Part shown: in pieces, positions 1 through 8,793 of the stretch
Layout: each line of letters begins with the position of its first letter
Numbering within the stretch: position 1 is the stretch's first letter
Assembly (NCBI RefSeq): GCF_001636345.1
Contig: NZ_KV440945.1
Location: 3,305,354-3,369,353, forward strand
Length of the DNA: 64,000 bases
Direction: 5' to 3'
DNA from: Cytobacillus gottheilii
GTDB taxonomy: Bacteria; Bacillota; Bacilli; Bacillales; Cytobacillaceae
Program-made: the position numbers and the translations under genes
Notes under the pieces: model-generated
The model's input: the letters and a program-made list of their open reading frames with translations, nothing else
What the model was told of the DNA's origin: nothing
Databases searched by the model: none

Positions 1-1
1 A

Positions 2-262
2 GCTGTACAGCAGCTCTCACTTATGAAGGAGCTTGCCGTAGAGGTTTCGTCTATCATTGATCAAAAATCCGGAGGCCTCTTTGCTGAACTCGGCATTGAT
101 ATTGGGTTAGATGAAGAAGGAAAACTGTGGATTATTGAAGCAAATGTGAAACCCTCAAAAAATACAGAGGAGCAAACAAGCAAAGTTCGCCCCTCTGCCC
201 GTGCTGTCATTGAATATTGTCTATCCATGGCGTTTCGCCAAACTGCTAAAGGGGAGGAATAG
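2..262 (+). CDS. YheC/YheD-family ATP-grasp protein, C-terminal part
   Basis: The reading frame is already open at base 2, so the gene starts upstream of the window and only about 86 C-terminal residues are visible. They carry the end of an ATP-grasp fold: LGIDIGLDEEGKLW followed by IIEANVKPS, the acidic/Asn metal-binding segment that also ends the next three genes. The family is associated with the spore coat in Bacillus; its substrate is unknown. The stop lies 3 bp before the TTG start of the next gene, so the two are probably co-transcribed. The methionine at base 23 is internal. Confidence 0.85.
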   Translation, partial: AVQQLSLMKELAVEVSSIIDQKSGGLFAELGIDIGLDEEGKLWIIEANVKPSKNTEEQTSKVRPSARAVIEYCLSMAFRQTAKGEE

Positions 263-265
263 AAA

Positions 266-1366
266 TTGCGATCCATTGGAATTATGACTCTTAGTAAAAC
301 GAGTGAAACAACCTATCATACTGAAATGGCAAAAAAAGCTTCAGCGTTAAATCTATTATGTTACCGGTTTATTCCAAGCAGTATAAATCCCATGACGGAG
401 AAAGCAGATGGAGAACAATATAATCCTGAGAACGACAGGTGGGAAAGCTGTCAATTTGATATTCCTCCCATCCTATACGATCGCTGTTTTTATTCAGATA
501 GTGTTTATTCCAAGCATAACGCATCGATTGTTAACTGGCTGAAAAAGCGGGAGGATCTAACATTTATAGGATATGGCCTGCCGAATAAACTGTCATTATA
601 CGAACAGCTGCGCCAAACTGTGCTTAATCCCTATTTACCTATAACAGCAGCATTTACTAGTCCAGATGCGTTTATTAAAAGTTTGCATGATTCTGTGCCT
701 GTCGTATTAAAGCCTGCTAACGGCTCACAGGGACGCGGCATCTATAAAGTAACAAAGCTGAAGGATCATATCTTAATTGAAACAGATAAACAAAATCAAT
801 ATATGACTAAAACCTTTCCTGCCTCAAAGGCAGCATTATGGCTTGAACAGCTCACTGAAAATAATGCTTATTTTTATCAGCCATACTTAACACTTGTCAA
901 TCAGCATCAGGAGCCTTTTGATCTTCGCTTTCTTCTGCAAAAAGATAAAAGAGGAAAGTGGCATCAGGCTGGAAACGGCATTCGAACAGGCAGAAAGAAT
1001 GGACTCATTTCAAATATGAGTGCAGGCGGATTGGTTTCAAAAACAGATGATTGGCTAAAAACCTTACCAGCAAAACAAAGTGCCTTTATCATCGAGGAAT
1101 TGCAATATATTATAGAGACCATCCCTGTATTGCTGGAAAAACACTTTCCTCCCTTGTTTGAATTAGGCATTGATATAGGGATTGATACAAATGGAGCCAT
1201 TTGGATCCTCGATATCAATTCAAAGCCCGGCAGAAAAGTAATGCTTACATTGTATCCAGAAAGCTCTGATGACCTATATAAAGCCCCCCTTCTATACGCT
1301 AACTATTTAGCTGATAAGAATCTGCAATCTAAGGAGGACCACCATGAAAAAACAATATCAAATTAG
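266..1366 (+). CDS. yheC: YheC-like ATP-grasp endospore coat-associated protein
   Basis: This 366-aa protein is close to the length I recall for B. subtilis YheC (about 363 aa). The C-terminal two thirds is an ATP-grasp domain: a glycine-rich nucleotide loop VVLKPANGSQGRGIYKV near residue 150 and a terminal metal-binding strand LGIDIGIDTNGAIW plus DINSKPG near residue 310. The start is TTG at 266, set by the GGGGAGG at 251-257. The 3' end overlaps the next gene by 23 bp. ATP-grasp enzymes join a carboxylate to a nucleophile through an acyl phosphate; which molecule is used here is not known. Expression during sporulation is inferred from the family, as no promoter lies in the window. Confidence 0.85.
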   Translation: MRSIGIMTLSKTSETTYHTEMAKKASALNLLCYRFIPSSINPMTEKADGEQYNPENDRWESCQFDIPPILYDRCFYSDSVYSKHNASIVNWLKKREDLTFIGYGLPNKLSLYEQLRQTVLNPYLPITAAFTSPDAFIKSLHDSVPVVLKPANGSQGRGIYKVTKLKDHILIETDKQNQYMTKTFPASKAALWLEQLTENNAYFYQPYLTLVNQHQEPFDLRFLLQKDKRGKWHQAGNGIRTGRKNGLISNMSAGGLVSKTDDWLKTLPAKQSAFIIEELQYIIETIPVLLEKHFPPLFELGIDIGIDTNGAIWILDINSKPGRKVMLTLYPESSDDLYKAPLLYANYLADKNLQSKEDHHEKTISN

Positions 1367-2705
1367 CAGATCTGAGGATTTGCATAATACGATTATTGTA
1401 CCAAGCAGCCTAAAGCTGCCACAGCAGATGAAAATAACATTTGGCACCCATTCAGCAGAAAACGTAGAAGTAAAAACAGCAGGAAAAGAAGGAAGAGTCA
1501 TCCTTAGCTCTGAGCTTGCAGAACGTTTATTACTTCCGGATTTAAAGGTGCCTCTTCATTTATTTATTGAAGGAGAGGAAATGGTCATCGGACCGCTTAT
1601 TGGCATTTTCACTTCCGGATTTACCTCCTTTCCAATGAGACCTATTGGTGAACGGACGATGTTTTTTGCCAAACTGCTGTCTGTGAAAAGCAACATAGGT
1701 GCGATTCCATTTGTCTTTGGAGAACAGCATATCAATTGGGAACAAGGCACAATTAATGGATACTTTTACTTTAAAGAAGGCTGGATTACAATGGAAGTCC
1801 CTTATCCTAATGCCATTTATGATCGCTTGCCGAACCGTAAAACAGAAAGACAAAAGCAATATCGTGCCGTTAAAGCACGGCTGCAGGAAGAATACTTCAT
1901 TCCTTGGTATAACCCAGGATTTTTTAACAAGCTGGATATCAGTGAAAGACTGCAGCAAACTTCTGTAGAAAAATACTTGCCGGAAACACATCCTTTCACT
2001 TCTTTTTCCATCGTTGAAAGAATGCTGGCTGACTATGGTCATGTTTATATGAAGCCAATAAACGGCAGTCTGGGACTGGGTATTCATCAGATTATTTATG
2101 ATCGTCAGGATGAGGCTTATTATTGCCGGTACCGAGATGAAAATAAAGAAAACAAACTGCAAAAGTTCAGCAGCCTTGAGGCTTTAAGTAAATACATTTT
2201 TAAAAACAGAAATCTTAACAGTATGCTTGTTCAGCAAGGTATTCATTTAATCCGCAAAGAACAGCGGCCTATTGATTTCCGTGTGCATACAAACAAAGAT
2301 GAACATGGAGAGTGGCAGATTTCTGCCCTCGCAGCTAAGGTTGCCGGCCGGGGAAGTGTGACGACACATGTAAAAAGCGGTGGAGTCATTATGACAGCTG
2401 AAGAAATCTTTACAAACAAAGAGGAGCAAAAACAAGCTGTAGATTCATTAAGTAAAGCAGCTCTAGAGATAAGCAAAGCCTTGGAAGGAACAGTTGAAGG
2501 GCTAATCGGTGAAATCGGTTTTGATCTTGGACTCGACCGTCAGGGAAATGTCTGGCTGTTCGAAGCTAACAGCAAACCTGGCCGCTCTATTTTTAAACAC
2601 CCTGAGCTGAGAGAATTTGACTTGCTGACCCGGAAGCTCAGCTTATCCTATGCTGTCTTTTTGACTGAAAAGGCCATCACTTCACCTGGGGAAGTTATTA
2701 AATGA
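1344..2705 (+). CDS. yheD: YheD-like ATP-grasp endospore coat-associated protein
   Basis: This 453-aa protein matches the length I recall for B. subtilis YheD. The N-terminal 100 residues form an extra domain absent from YheC, containing the PLIGIFTSGF segment shared with the next gene. The ATP-grasp part follows: a nucleotide loop MKPINGSLGLGIHQI near residue 235 and a terminal GFDLGLDRQGNVWLF then EANSKPGRS near residue 400. A strong AAGGAGG at 1331-1337 precedes the ATG. It overlaps its upstream neighbour by 23 bp and its downstream neighbour by 4 bp, which suggests translational coupling in a sporulation operon. Ligase activity is inferred from the fold only. Confidence 0.87.
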   Translation: MKKQYQISRSEDLHNTIIVPSSLKLPQQMKITFGTHSAENVEVKTAGKEGRVILSSELAERLLLPDLKVPLHLFIEGEEMVIGPLIGIFTSGFTSFPMRPIGERTMFFAKLLSVKSNIGAIPFVFGEQHINWEQGTINGYFYFKEGWITMEVPYPNAIYDRLPNRKTERQKQYRAVKARLQEEYFIPWYNPGFFNKLDISERLQQTSVEKYLPETHPFTSFSIVERMLADYGHVYMKPINGSLGLGIHQIIYDRQDEAYYCRYRDENKENKLQKFSSLEALSKYIFKNRNLNSMLVQQGIHLIRKEQRPIDFRVHTNKDEHGEWQISALAAKVAGRGSVTTHVKSGGVIMTAEEIFTNKEEQKQAVDSLSKAALEISKALEGTVEGLIGEIGFDLGLDRQGNVWLFEANSKPGRSIFKHPELREFDLLTRKLSLSYAVFLTEKAITSPGEVIK

Positions 2706-3895
2706 ATGTATTCTATTGCCCTTCTGACAAAAGCTGGTATAGCGATGAAGTCCTGACATTTGGAAGCAGCGGGAAGCCAGTTCAAAGGAGGGAGACAGGG
2801 AATCATGAGATGATTCCTTTCTCTCTCTCCTTAAAGGGCAACAATGCTGGCCCCTTAGTCGGCATTTTAACAGGTGAAGATAAACACGGAAACCTGGCCG
2901 GCAACGGACCCTTGTTTATGCGGCTGCAGAAAGAGCTCTTGCACCAAGGGGGAGTTTCTGTTGTGTTCACCGCAAAACATTTGCACAAAAACGGTGTAAA
3001 CGGCTTTCTTTATTCGCCTGCAGAAGATAAATGGATTCCCGTGTCATGCCCATTCCCCCATCTAATTTATAACCGGGCACCATTTCGAAAGCACGAAAAT
3101 ACACAAAGCTTTCATAATGCTATTACAAATATTCGTAAAATGAATATCCCTTTCTTCAATCCAGGTTTTATTGAAAAAAAAGAACTCTATGAGTTAATCA
3201 GTTCCTCAGAGGACTTAGCTCCATATTTGCCGGCCACCTTAACAAATCCTACTGCATCCAAGCTTAAATCGCTGCTTCAGCAGTATAAGCGCATCTATTT
3301 AAAACCTTCACGCGGAGCCAAAGGAAAAGGCATATATGTTGCAGAATGGCGTGAAGACCATGCTATTGCACTCACTTCACACACTGCGCAATCCCTCTAT
3401 CCCTCTTTTCAACTATTTTGGAAAGATACAGAAAGCCAGTTTAAACATAAAGATTATATCGCTCAGGAAGCCATTTCCCCTGCTTTAATACACGGCTCCC
3501 GCTATGACTTTCGTATACTCGTGCACTACGCTGATCACAGCTATAATGTGACAGGAATTGGGCTGAGAGTCTCCAATTCTCAGCAGATTACCACACATAT
3601 CCCGAACGGAGGAAAAATCCTTCCTTATACGCTTATTCAAACAAAGCAACATGATCAATTCATTGAGTATATTGCAGCAAAGCTCGGACACAGTCTATCT
3701 GAAGCGTTTGGTTTTTTCGGAGAATTCTCCATAGATGCCGGCATTTCAGACACAGGGGATTATTATATTTACGAGGTCAATTCTAAACCGATGAGTTTTG
3801 ATGAAGAAGAAATCGAGTCGAAAAGAATTCAGCAGCTTTGCACCCTGTTTTTTAAAGAAACTGGATTTAAACCTTTTCAAAATGGAATGAAATAA
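2702..3895 (+). CDS. Additional YheC/YheD-family ATP-grasp protein
   Basis: This 397-aa paralogue begins with an ATGA overlap on the previous stop. It has the same plan: an N-terminal domain with GPLVGILTGED near residue 55, a nucleotide loop IYLKPSRGAKGKGIYVA near residue 200, and a terminal GEFSIDAGISDTGDYY then EVNSKPM near residue 360. B. subtilis, as I recall, has only YheC and YheD at this locus, so this and the truncated first gene are extra copies. A rho-independent terminator follows the stop directly, so this is the last gene of the operon. The function is unknown beyond the family link to the spore coat. Confidence 0.83.
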   Translation: MNVFYCPSDKSWYSDEVLTFGSSGKPVQRRETGNHEMIPFSLSLKGNNAGPLVGILTGEDKHGNLAGNGPLFMRLQKELLHQGGVSVVFTAKHLHKNGVNGFLYSPAEDKWIPVSCPFPHLIYNRAPFRKHENTQSFHNAITNIRKMNIPFFNPGFIEKKELYELISSSEDLAPYLPATLTNPTASKLKSLLQQYKRIYLKPSRGAKGKGIYVAEWREDHAIALTSHTAQSLYPSFQLFWKDTESQFKHKDYIAQEAISPALIHGSRYDFRILVHYADHSYNVTGIGLRVSNSQQITTHIPNGGKILPYTLIQTKQHDQFIEYIAAKLGHSLSEAFGFFGEFSIDAGISDTGDYYIYEVNSKPMSFDEEEIESKRIQQLCTLFFKETGFKPFQNGMK

Positions 3896-3926
3896 AGCCA
3901 GGCGAAACCTTCGCCTGGCTTTTTTG
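3896..3926 (+). terminator. Rho-independent terminator of the yheC/yheD operon
   Basis: Stem AGCCAGGCGAA pairs with TTCGCCTGGCT across a tiny loop and is followed by a T-run. It starts immediately after the stop codon at 3895. Confidence 0.9.
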
Positions 3927-3937
3927 CAGCTTTATCT

Positions 3938-4060
3938 TTAGGAACGTTTTGAGTTTGTAAAGGATTGAAACTGCTGTTTTAATTTTTGACGAGCGTCTTT
4001 ATTTCTCATTAAGTAAGCTGCTCCTAATGCTACGGTTGTAAATGCTAATTTATTTTTCAT
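3938..4060 (-). CDS. yheF: Small YheF-like protein
   Basis: The 40-aa product starts MKNKLAFTTVALGAAYLMRN and ends with a basic, amphipathic tail. The start at 4060 is preceded by a good CAGGAGGG site; the longer frame upstream has no ribosome site. A short hydrophobic stretch (residues 5-17) followed by a charged tail suggests membrane association. Between yheC/yheD and yheE it occupies the position of B. subtilis YheF, a tiny protein of unknown function. The assignment rests on synteny and size. Confidence 0.6.
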   Translation of the reverse strand: MKNKLAFTTVALGAAYLMRNKDARQKLKQQFQSFTNSKRS

Positions 4061-4267
4061 AAAGAATCCCTCCTGTATATATCGTGTTCTTTTTATTCCC
4101 TCAATTTCAAAAAACAAACACTTGTCACCCAAAAGCCATGACTATCTGTAAGTTTCCCTGAGAATCCGCCCTTTAATCTGCTGAAAAAGAAAAGTTTTTT
4201 TCCTCGTATTTAATGGTTGGGATTTCATATGTAAGCAGTTACAATGAAACATAAAGGGGGAATAAAT

Positions 4268-4477
4268 ATGCTTCAGCATTTTCAGTTTAAACCTTTATAC
4301 AATAATTCACAGCTTCCTGGATGGACTATTCATTTTTATTATGAAAAACAAAGGTATGATGGTGTTTATCATCAGGATGGCAAAATTGAATGGACACATT
4401 CCAAACCTCCTGCACAGGATCTCGATAAAATTAAATCGCAAATTCATGAATTAATGCTTTTTCATGTATACGAATAG
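4268..4477 (+). CDS. yheE: YheE family protein (DUF5342-like)
   Basis: This 69-aa soluble protein begins MLQHFQFKPLYNN. The start at 4268 is chosen because AAAGGGGG lies 7 bp upstream; the ATG at 4244 has no such site. The aromatic, beta-rich N-terminus (WTIHFYYEKQRYDGVYH) fits the small YheE/DUF5342 family known from Bacillus, whose function is not established. Neighbouring yheC, yheD and yheF genes support the name. Confidence 0.65.
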   Translation: MLQHFQFKPLYNNSQLPGWTIHFYYEKQRYDGVYHQDGKIEWTHSKPPAQDLDKIKSQIHELMLFHVYE

Positions 4478-4570
4478 GCTTTAACTTTTTTTCAAAGGCT
4501 ATGTTTAAGCACTTCTGAGCATATGATGATTGCTCAATGCTAATTTGCCCTTCTAAAAAGGAGTTTTTTA

Positions 4571-4771
4571 ATGAGCAAACATAAAAAGAAGAATATGACG
4601 CAAGATTTGCAATATGAAGGAAAAGACAAAGTTTATATGGACGTTGATCGTATGATCAATGAAGGTTTATCGGGCGGATCCGTTCATAGAAAAGATGAGT
4701 TTGCCAACATTGAGGAAGCCGTTGATTTCCCGGAAGAAACACCGCCGCATAATTCTGAATTGAATCGATAA
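4571..4771 (+). CDS. Hypothetical small hydrophilic protein
   Basis: This 66-aa protein is very hydrophilic, with a Lys-rich start (MSKHKKKNM) and an acidic C-terminal half (NIEEAVDFPEETPP). It has no membrane segment and no cysteines. An AAAAAGGAG site 7 bp before the ATG and a strong terminator right after the stop show that it is a real monocistronic gene. I do not recognise the family. Low complexity and high charge resemble small spore-core or stress proteins, but that is only an analogy. Confidence 0.65.
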   Translation: MSKHKKKNMTQDLQYEGKDKVYMDVDRMINEGLSGGSVHRKDEFANIEEAVDFPEETPPHNSELNR

Positions 4772-4775
4772 GCGA

Positions 4776-4813
4776 AAAAGGACATTTGAAAAATCTTCAA
4801 TGTCCTTTCTTTG
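4776..4813 (+). terminator. Rho-independent terminator
   Basis: AAAGGACATTTGAA pairs with TTCAATGTCCTTT with a short loop, followed by CTTTG. It lies 5 bp after the stop of the 66-aa gene. Confidence 0.8.
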
Positions 4814-4899
4814 TATCCTAAAAAAGAAGACTAACCTTAAAACGATTTCATAACCAAGGTTATGCTATAATTTTTAAAAAGGAAAATCGAGGTTTTATC

Positions 4900-5790
4900 A
4901 TGCTCTTAAAAATACATCGTCATTATCCAAATTCAATCCTGGCTGATGCTATACAAAATAATAGCCATTATCACTGGTTTCAAGAGGGCGCTCAATGGCT
5001 TGGCATTCCTTCTGCCGATCTGACAGCAAATGAGCTTCATTTACTGCAAACCCTCTTTACTCCGCAAATCCCCAATCTGAATCATTCACCTGCTGCCGAG
5101 TCATGGCGACAATTTTTATCCGAGGATGGGGCATTTCCACAGCATTCGAAAGATGCAGACTATCGAATTATTCACTTTGCTGTTACAAAAGGCGACTGGA
5201 CACCCTACGATTTTGAAACAGCCTTTAAAGGATTTTTTCACCAAAGTATGATCATGTTTTGGAAGAATGACTTCGAAGGCGCCATTATTGAAGAATATAA
5301 CCATCACTCACCTCAATCAGATGAATTTGAAGGAATCTGCCATGCGATTGAGAGTGATTTCTTAACAGATTTAACATTATACATTGGTACACCTCAGCCA
5401 GTTACAAAAGATTTACCAAGAAACTTTCAGCATGATCAAAACATATTTGAAACAGCCAAAAAAGGAAACCAAGCTGAAAAGATCTTTACTTTTGAGACTC
5501 TTCTTCCCGTCATACTCATTAATGAGATGCCAAAATACATACAGAACAGTCTGCTGGCTAGATTTTCATTTCTTTTAGATGACCAGGAATTATTAACTAC
5601 TATAATGGTCTTTTTGAATAATGGATCCAATGCTTCCATGACTGCGAAAAAGTTATTTATTCACCGCAACACATTGCAATATAGACTCGATAAGTTCAGT
5701 GAAAAAACAGGCATAAATTTAAAAGACTTTAAACAGGCATCTACCGTTTATCTTGCCTGTTTGTACTTAAAGCAAAGCAGTACAGAATAA
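4900..5790 (+). CDS. yxkF: YxkF-like PucR/CdaR-family transcriptional regulator
   Basis: The 296-aa protein ends in a PucR-type helix-turn-helix (residues about 225-290). The pattern MTAKKLFIHRNTLQYRLDKF followed by a DFKQASTVYLACL helix is diagnostic of the HTH_30 C-terminus. The first 200 residues have no recognisable ligand domain. Directly downstream is msmX, the same arrangement I recall for B. subtilis yxkF-msmX, so it may control that ATPase or sense a sugar-related signal. The gap of about 150 bp to msmX holds a cre-like sequence. The ligand is unknown. Confidence 0.75.
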   Translation: MLLKIHRHYPNSILADAIQNNSHYHWFQEGAQWLGIPSADLTANELHLLQTLFTPQIPNLNHSPAAESWRQFLSEDGAFPQHSKDADYRIIHFAVTKGDWTPYDFETAFKGFFHQSMIMFWKNDFEGAIIEEYNHHSPQSDEFEGICHAIESDFLTDLTLYIGTPQPVTKDLPRNFQHDQNIFETAKKGNQAEKIFTFETLLPVILINEMPKYIQNSLLARFSFLLDDQELLTTIMVFLNNGSNASMTAKKLFIHRNTLQYRLDKFSEKTGINLKDFKQASTVYLACLYLKQSSTE

Positions 5791-5848
5791 CATTCACCAT
5801 TGGTTTTGGCAATTGTGTAGAGCATTTAAACTTTTTTCAGCACATTGC

Positions 5849-5862
5849 ATAAAACGCTTTCA
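5849..5862 (+). promoter_or_regulatory. Candidate cre (CcpA) site upstream of msmX
   Basis: ATAAAACGCTTTCA matches 12 of 14 positions of the cre consensus TGNAARCGNWWWCA, including the central CG and the 3' CA; the first two positions differ. It lies about 85 bp before msmX. Inferred from sequence only. Confidence 0.4.
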
Positions 5863-5943
5863 TTATCTTTGTGCAGGTTTCCCATATGGTTTTAGAGTCC
5901 AGTGTTTTACAATAAACGTATCTAAGACGGGGAGCTGATTTAC

Positions 5944-7041
5944 ATGGCAGAATTGAAATTAGACCATATTTACAAAATTTATGATAACAAGGTAACTGCT
6001 GTAGAAGACTTTAACTTGCATATTAAAGATAAGGAATTTATTGTTTTTGTTGGACCATCTGGATGCGGAAAGTCCACTACACTCAGAATGATTGCAGGGC
6101 TGGAAGAAATTTCTCAAGGTGATTTTTATATAGATGATAAGCGTGTAAACGATGTTGCCCCTAAGGACCGTGACATCGCAATGGTATTCCAGAACTATGC
6201 ATTGTATCCGCATATGAGCGTATATGACAATATGGCTTTTGGATTAAAGCTGCGCAAGTTTCCAAAGGAAGAGATTGATCGACGTGTGCAGGATGCAGCA
6301 AGAATTCTTGGACTGGAAGCTTATTTGGAACGAAAGCCAAAGGCTTTATCAGGCGGTCAGCGCCAGCGTGTAGCACTAGGGCGTGCTATTGTCCGGGATG
6401 CTAAGGTATTCTTAATGGATGAGCCGCTTTCAAACCTGGATGCTAAGCTTCGTGTACAAATGAGAGCAGAAATTGCCAAGCTTCACCAGCGTCTGCAAAC
6501 TACTACGATTTATGTTACACATGACCAAACAGAAGCAATGACGATGGCGACTCGCCTTGTTGTTATGAAGGATGGCATCATTCAGCAAGTCGGAGCACCA
6601 AAAGAAGTATATGAAAAGCCTGAAAATGTTTTTGTCGGCGGCTTTATTGGCTCACCTGCTATGAACTTTTTCAACGGTAAGTTAAAAGAAGGCAAATTTT
6701 ATATTGGCGATGTTGCCCTGGCTGTACCAGAAGGAAAATTAAAGGCTCTTCGTGAACAAGGTTACGATGGAAAAGACATTATTTTTGGCATTCGTCCTGA
6801 GGATATTCATGATGAGCAGCTTATGATTGATTCATTCCCAGAGACTACGATTCAAGCGAAAATTGATGTTTCCGAATTAACAGGAGCTGAAACAATGATT
6901 TACGCCAGCCTTGCAGGTCAGGATTATATTGCACGTGTTGATTCCCGTTCTGATATTAAACCAGGACAGTCTCTGCAGCTTGCATTTGATATGAACAAAG
7001 GTCATTTCTTTGATGCTGGCACTGAGCAGAGAATTCACTAA
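5944..7041 (+). CDS. msmX: MsmX-type multi-sugar ABC transporter ATP-binding protein
   Basis: This 365-aa ATPase belongs to the MsmX/UgpC/MalK group. It has Walker A GPSGCGKST near residue 37, the signature LSGGQRQRVALGRA near residue 135, Walker B VFLMDEPLSNLDAKLR near residue 155 and the switch His in YVTHDQTEAMT. The last 130 residues form the OB-fold regulatory domain typical of carbohydrate importers. No permease or binding-protein genes are adjacent, as expected for an orphan ATPase that energises several sugar ABC importers in Bacillus. Strong terminator after the stop. It probably has no role in the neighbouring TRAP operon, since TRAP transport is ion-driven. Confidence 0.93.
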   Translation: MAELKLDHIYKIYDNKVTAVEDFNLHIKDKEFIVFVGPSGCGKSTTLRMIAGLEEISQGDFYIDDKRVNDVAPKDRDIAMVFQNYALYPHMSVYDNMAFGLKLRKFPKEEIDRRVQDAARILGLEAYLERKPKALSGGQRQRVALGRAIVRDAKVFLMDEPLSNLDAKLRVQMRAEIAKLHQRLQTTTIYVTHDQTEAMTMATRLVVMKDGIIQQVGAPKEVYEKPENVFVGGFIGSPAMNFFNGKLKEGKFYIGDVALAVPEGKLKALREQGYDGKDIIFGIRPEDIHDEQLMIDSFPETTIQAKIDVSELTGAETMIYASLAGQDYIARVDSRSDIKPGQSLQLAFDMNKGHFFDAGTEQRIH

Positions 7042-7058
7042 TTTAGATTAATGTAAAA

Positions 7059-7097
7059 GAAATCCCCGGGTTCATTCACCCGGGGATTTCCTTTTTT
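7059..7097 (+). terminator. Rho-independent terminator after msmX
   Basis: GAAATCCCCGGG pairs with CCCGGGGATTTC over an 8-nt loop, followed by CTTTTTT. Its near-symmetry would also let it act weakly on the convergent hxlA transcript. Confidence 0.9.
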
Positions 7098-7115
7098 AGA
7101 CTTTTTATATTGGTT

Positions 7116-7733
7116 CTATTGAAGATTAGCTTTCATCATGTGTGCAGCCGCCGCCGGGTCTTTTGCACCTGTCAGAGAGCTGCCAGCAATGATGATATCC
7201 GGCTTGTGTCCGGCAATTTCACGTACGTTATCGAGATTAATTCCACCTGCTACTGCCACTTTAAAATCAAAACCTGACACAAGTGAAAACAATTCCGTGT
7301 TAAACTTGCCAACCGTCTGCTGATCTTTACCAACATGCAAGCTGACAAGCTGAACACCAAGCTCCTTAAGCTCCTCTATTCTTGCTCTTGAATGAACCTC
7401 CAGTAAATCGACCATGACCTGTTTACCCATTTCTCGTGCAGCCTGCATTGTGTCCTTTATTGTCACATCTGACGAAAACGCCATGACTGTCGTAATATCT
7501 GCTCCTGCCTCAAAGGCTTGCCAGGCTTCATGCTTACCTGCGTCACATGTCTTCATATCAGCAAGAATTAATTTTTCTGGGAAAAGAGTGCGCAATTCAC
7601 GAATGATCGACATTCCATACTCTTTAATAACGCCTGTTCCCACCTCAATAATATCAATGTTCGCCTCAGTTTCTTTCGCAATGGTGATACACTTTTCTTT
7701 TGTTAATCGATCTAATGCCAGCTGTAATTTCAA
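7116..7733 (-). CDS. hxlA: 3-hexulose-6-phosphate synthase-like protein (HxlA/HPS)
   Basis: The 205-aa protein is an OMP-decarboxylase-superfamily TIM barrel. Near the N-terminus is QLALDRL, near residue 58 the catalytic Asp-x-Lys-x-x-Asp (ADMKTCDAG), then DLLEVHS, and C-terminal phosphate-binding VAGGINLDNV and IIIAGSSLTGA. Length and the DxKTxDAG motif fit HPS, which joins or splits formaldehyde and ribulose 5-phosphate; 3-keto-L-gulonate-6-P decarboxylase (UlaD) is the main alternative. HxlB is encoded in the same operon, favouring HPS. The start is TTG at 7733 with GAGGTG 5 bp upstream. It is the last gene of the TRAP operon. The direction in vivo (formaldehyde fixation or release) cannot be read from sequence. 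Confidence 0.82.
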   Translation of the reverse strand: MKLQLALDRLTKEKCITIAKETEANIDIIEVGTGVIKEYGMSIIRELRTLFPEKLILADMKTCDAGKHEAWQAFEAGADITTVMAFSSDVTIKDTMQAAREMGKQVMVDLLEVHSRARIEELKELGVQLVSLHVGKDQQTVGKFNTELFSLVSGFDFKVAVAGGINLDNVREIAGHKPDIIIAGSSLTGAKDPAAAAHMMKANLQ

Positions 7734-7794
7734 TATAACACCTCGTTTATCTTTCGTTCACAACTGTCAGTACCCTAAGACTGCTGCAAATCTA

Positions 7795-8745
7795 TTATCT
7801 TTCAATCCGTTCCACTTCTCCAAGTCTAGCTTGAACATCTTGCAAATACGGCAACCCCTCATTATCTCCCTTAACAGAAACCACCATCGAACCAATCGTA
7901 TTTGCAAAATGAAGAATCTTCTCAAGAGGCCACTGATATAAAAATCCATAAATGAAACCTGCATTAAATCCATCCCCTGCTCCAACCGTGTCAACAACCT
8001 TTGCAGCTTTTACAGGGGCAGCATTCACTGTTTTACCTTCCATGTATCCAACAGAGCCTTTATCGCCTTGCTTTATTGCAATCACTGAAATACCTAATGC
8101 CTTTGCTTTTTCAATAATAATGGCTGGATCCTTTTCACCGAGAATAATCTCCATTTCTTCATCGCCAGCCAGTAAAATATCAACTTGCGGAAGGATTTCT
8201 GATAACACTTTGCGTGCCTCTTCTTTACTCCACATGCGAAGGCGGATATTGGGATCAAATGAGACTTTCACGCCATTTGTTTTGGCGTATTCAATCGCCT
8301 TCTTAATCACTTCAATATTTCTCTCGCCTATTGCAGGATAGATGCCTGTAATGTGAAGAATTTTTGCCTGACTGATATACGTTTCATCTAAGTCCTGCCC
8401 CGTCATTGTCAATGTCGGTGATTTATCACGGTAGAAAAAGGTTCGTACATTGCCGTCCTCCATAATCTCTTTGAAATTAACGGAAGTCGGATAGCCGTCT
8501 ACAAATTCTACTTCTGAAACATCGATGCCTTCTCCGCGGGCATAATTTAGAATATACCTTCCAAATTCATCATTGCCCAGTCTGCTGATGAAGCCAGCTT
8601 TTAAGCCAAGACGGGCACAGCCAATTGCTGTGTTAAGCTCTGCACCGCCTATTCTTTTCTCAAAACTGTTTACAAACTTCATCGGACCTGTTGCTATTGG
8701 GTTAAATGCGATCATCGCTTCCCCAATCGTAATAATATCCATCAT
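7795..8745 (-). CDS. kdgK: PfkB-family sugar kinase, 2-keto-3-deoxygluconate kinase-like
   Basis: This 316-aa protein is a ribokinase/PfkB-fold kinase: N-terminal ITIGEAMIAF and GGAELNTAIGCARLG, FDPNIRLRMW near residue 175, and catalytic DTVGAGDGFNAGF near residue 250 with the base Asp and anion-hole glycines. FDPNxRxxxW and GEAMI are typical of KdgK rather than ribokinase. The usual partner, KDPG aldolase (KdgA), is missing; HxlA, HxlB and RpiA surround it instead, so the substrate may not be KDG. GGAGG 7 bp before the ATG supports the start. The symbol reflects family, not proven substrate. Confidence 0.78.
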   Translation of the reverse strand: MMDIITIGEAMIAFNPIATGPMKFVNSFEKRIGGAELNTAIGCARLGLKAGFISRLGNDEFGRYILNYARGEGIDVSEVEFVDGYPTSVNFKEIMEDGNVRTFFYRDKSPTLTMTGQDLDETYISQAKILHITGIYPAIGERNIEVIKKAIEYAKTNGVKVSFDPNIRLRMWSKEEARKVLSEILPQVDILLAGDEEMEIILGEKDPAIIIEKAKALGISVIAIKQGDKGSVGYMEGKTVNAAPVKAAKVVDTVGAGDGFNAGFIYGFLYQWPLEKILHFANTIGSMVVSVKGDNEGLPYLQDVQARLGEVERIER

Positions 8746-8793
8746 GTTGAAGCCTCCAAACTTTTCTCCCCTGATTCTTTCTCTTGGAGAATA

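Noticed and set aside
1560..2162. 200-codon frame antisense to yheD
   Set aside because: The sense gene has clear ATP-grasp motifs throughout; the antisense frame has none.
7414..7941. 175-codon frame antisense to hxlA and the kinase gene
   Set aside because: It lies wholly opposite well-conserved genes, has no ribosome site and shows no family features.
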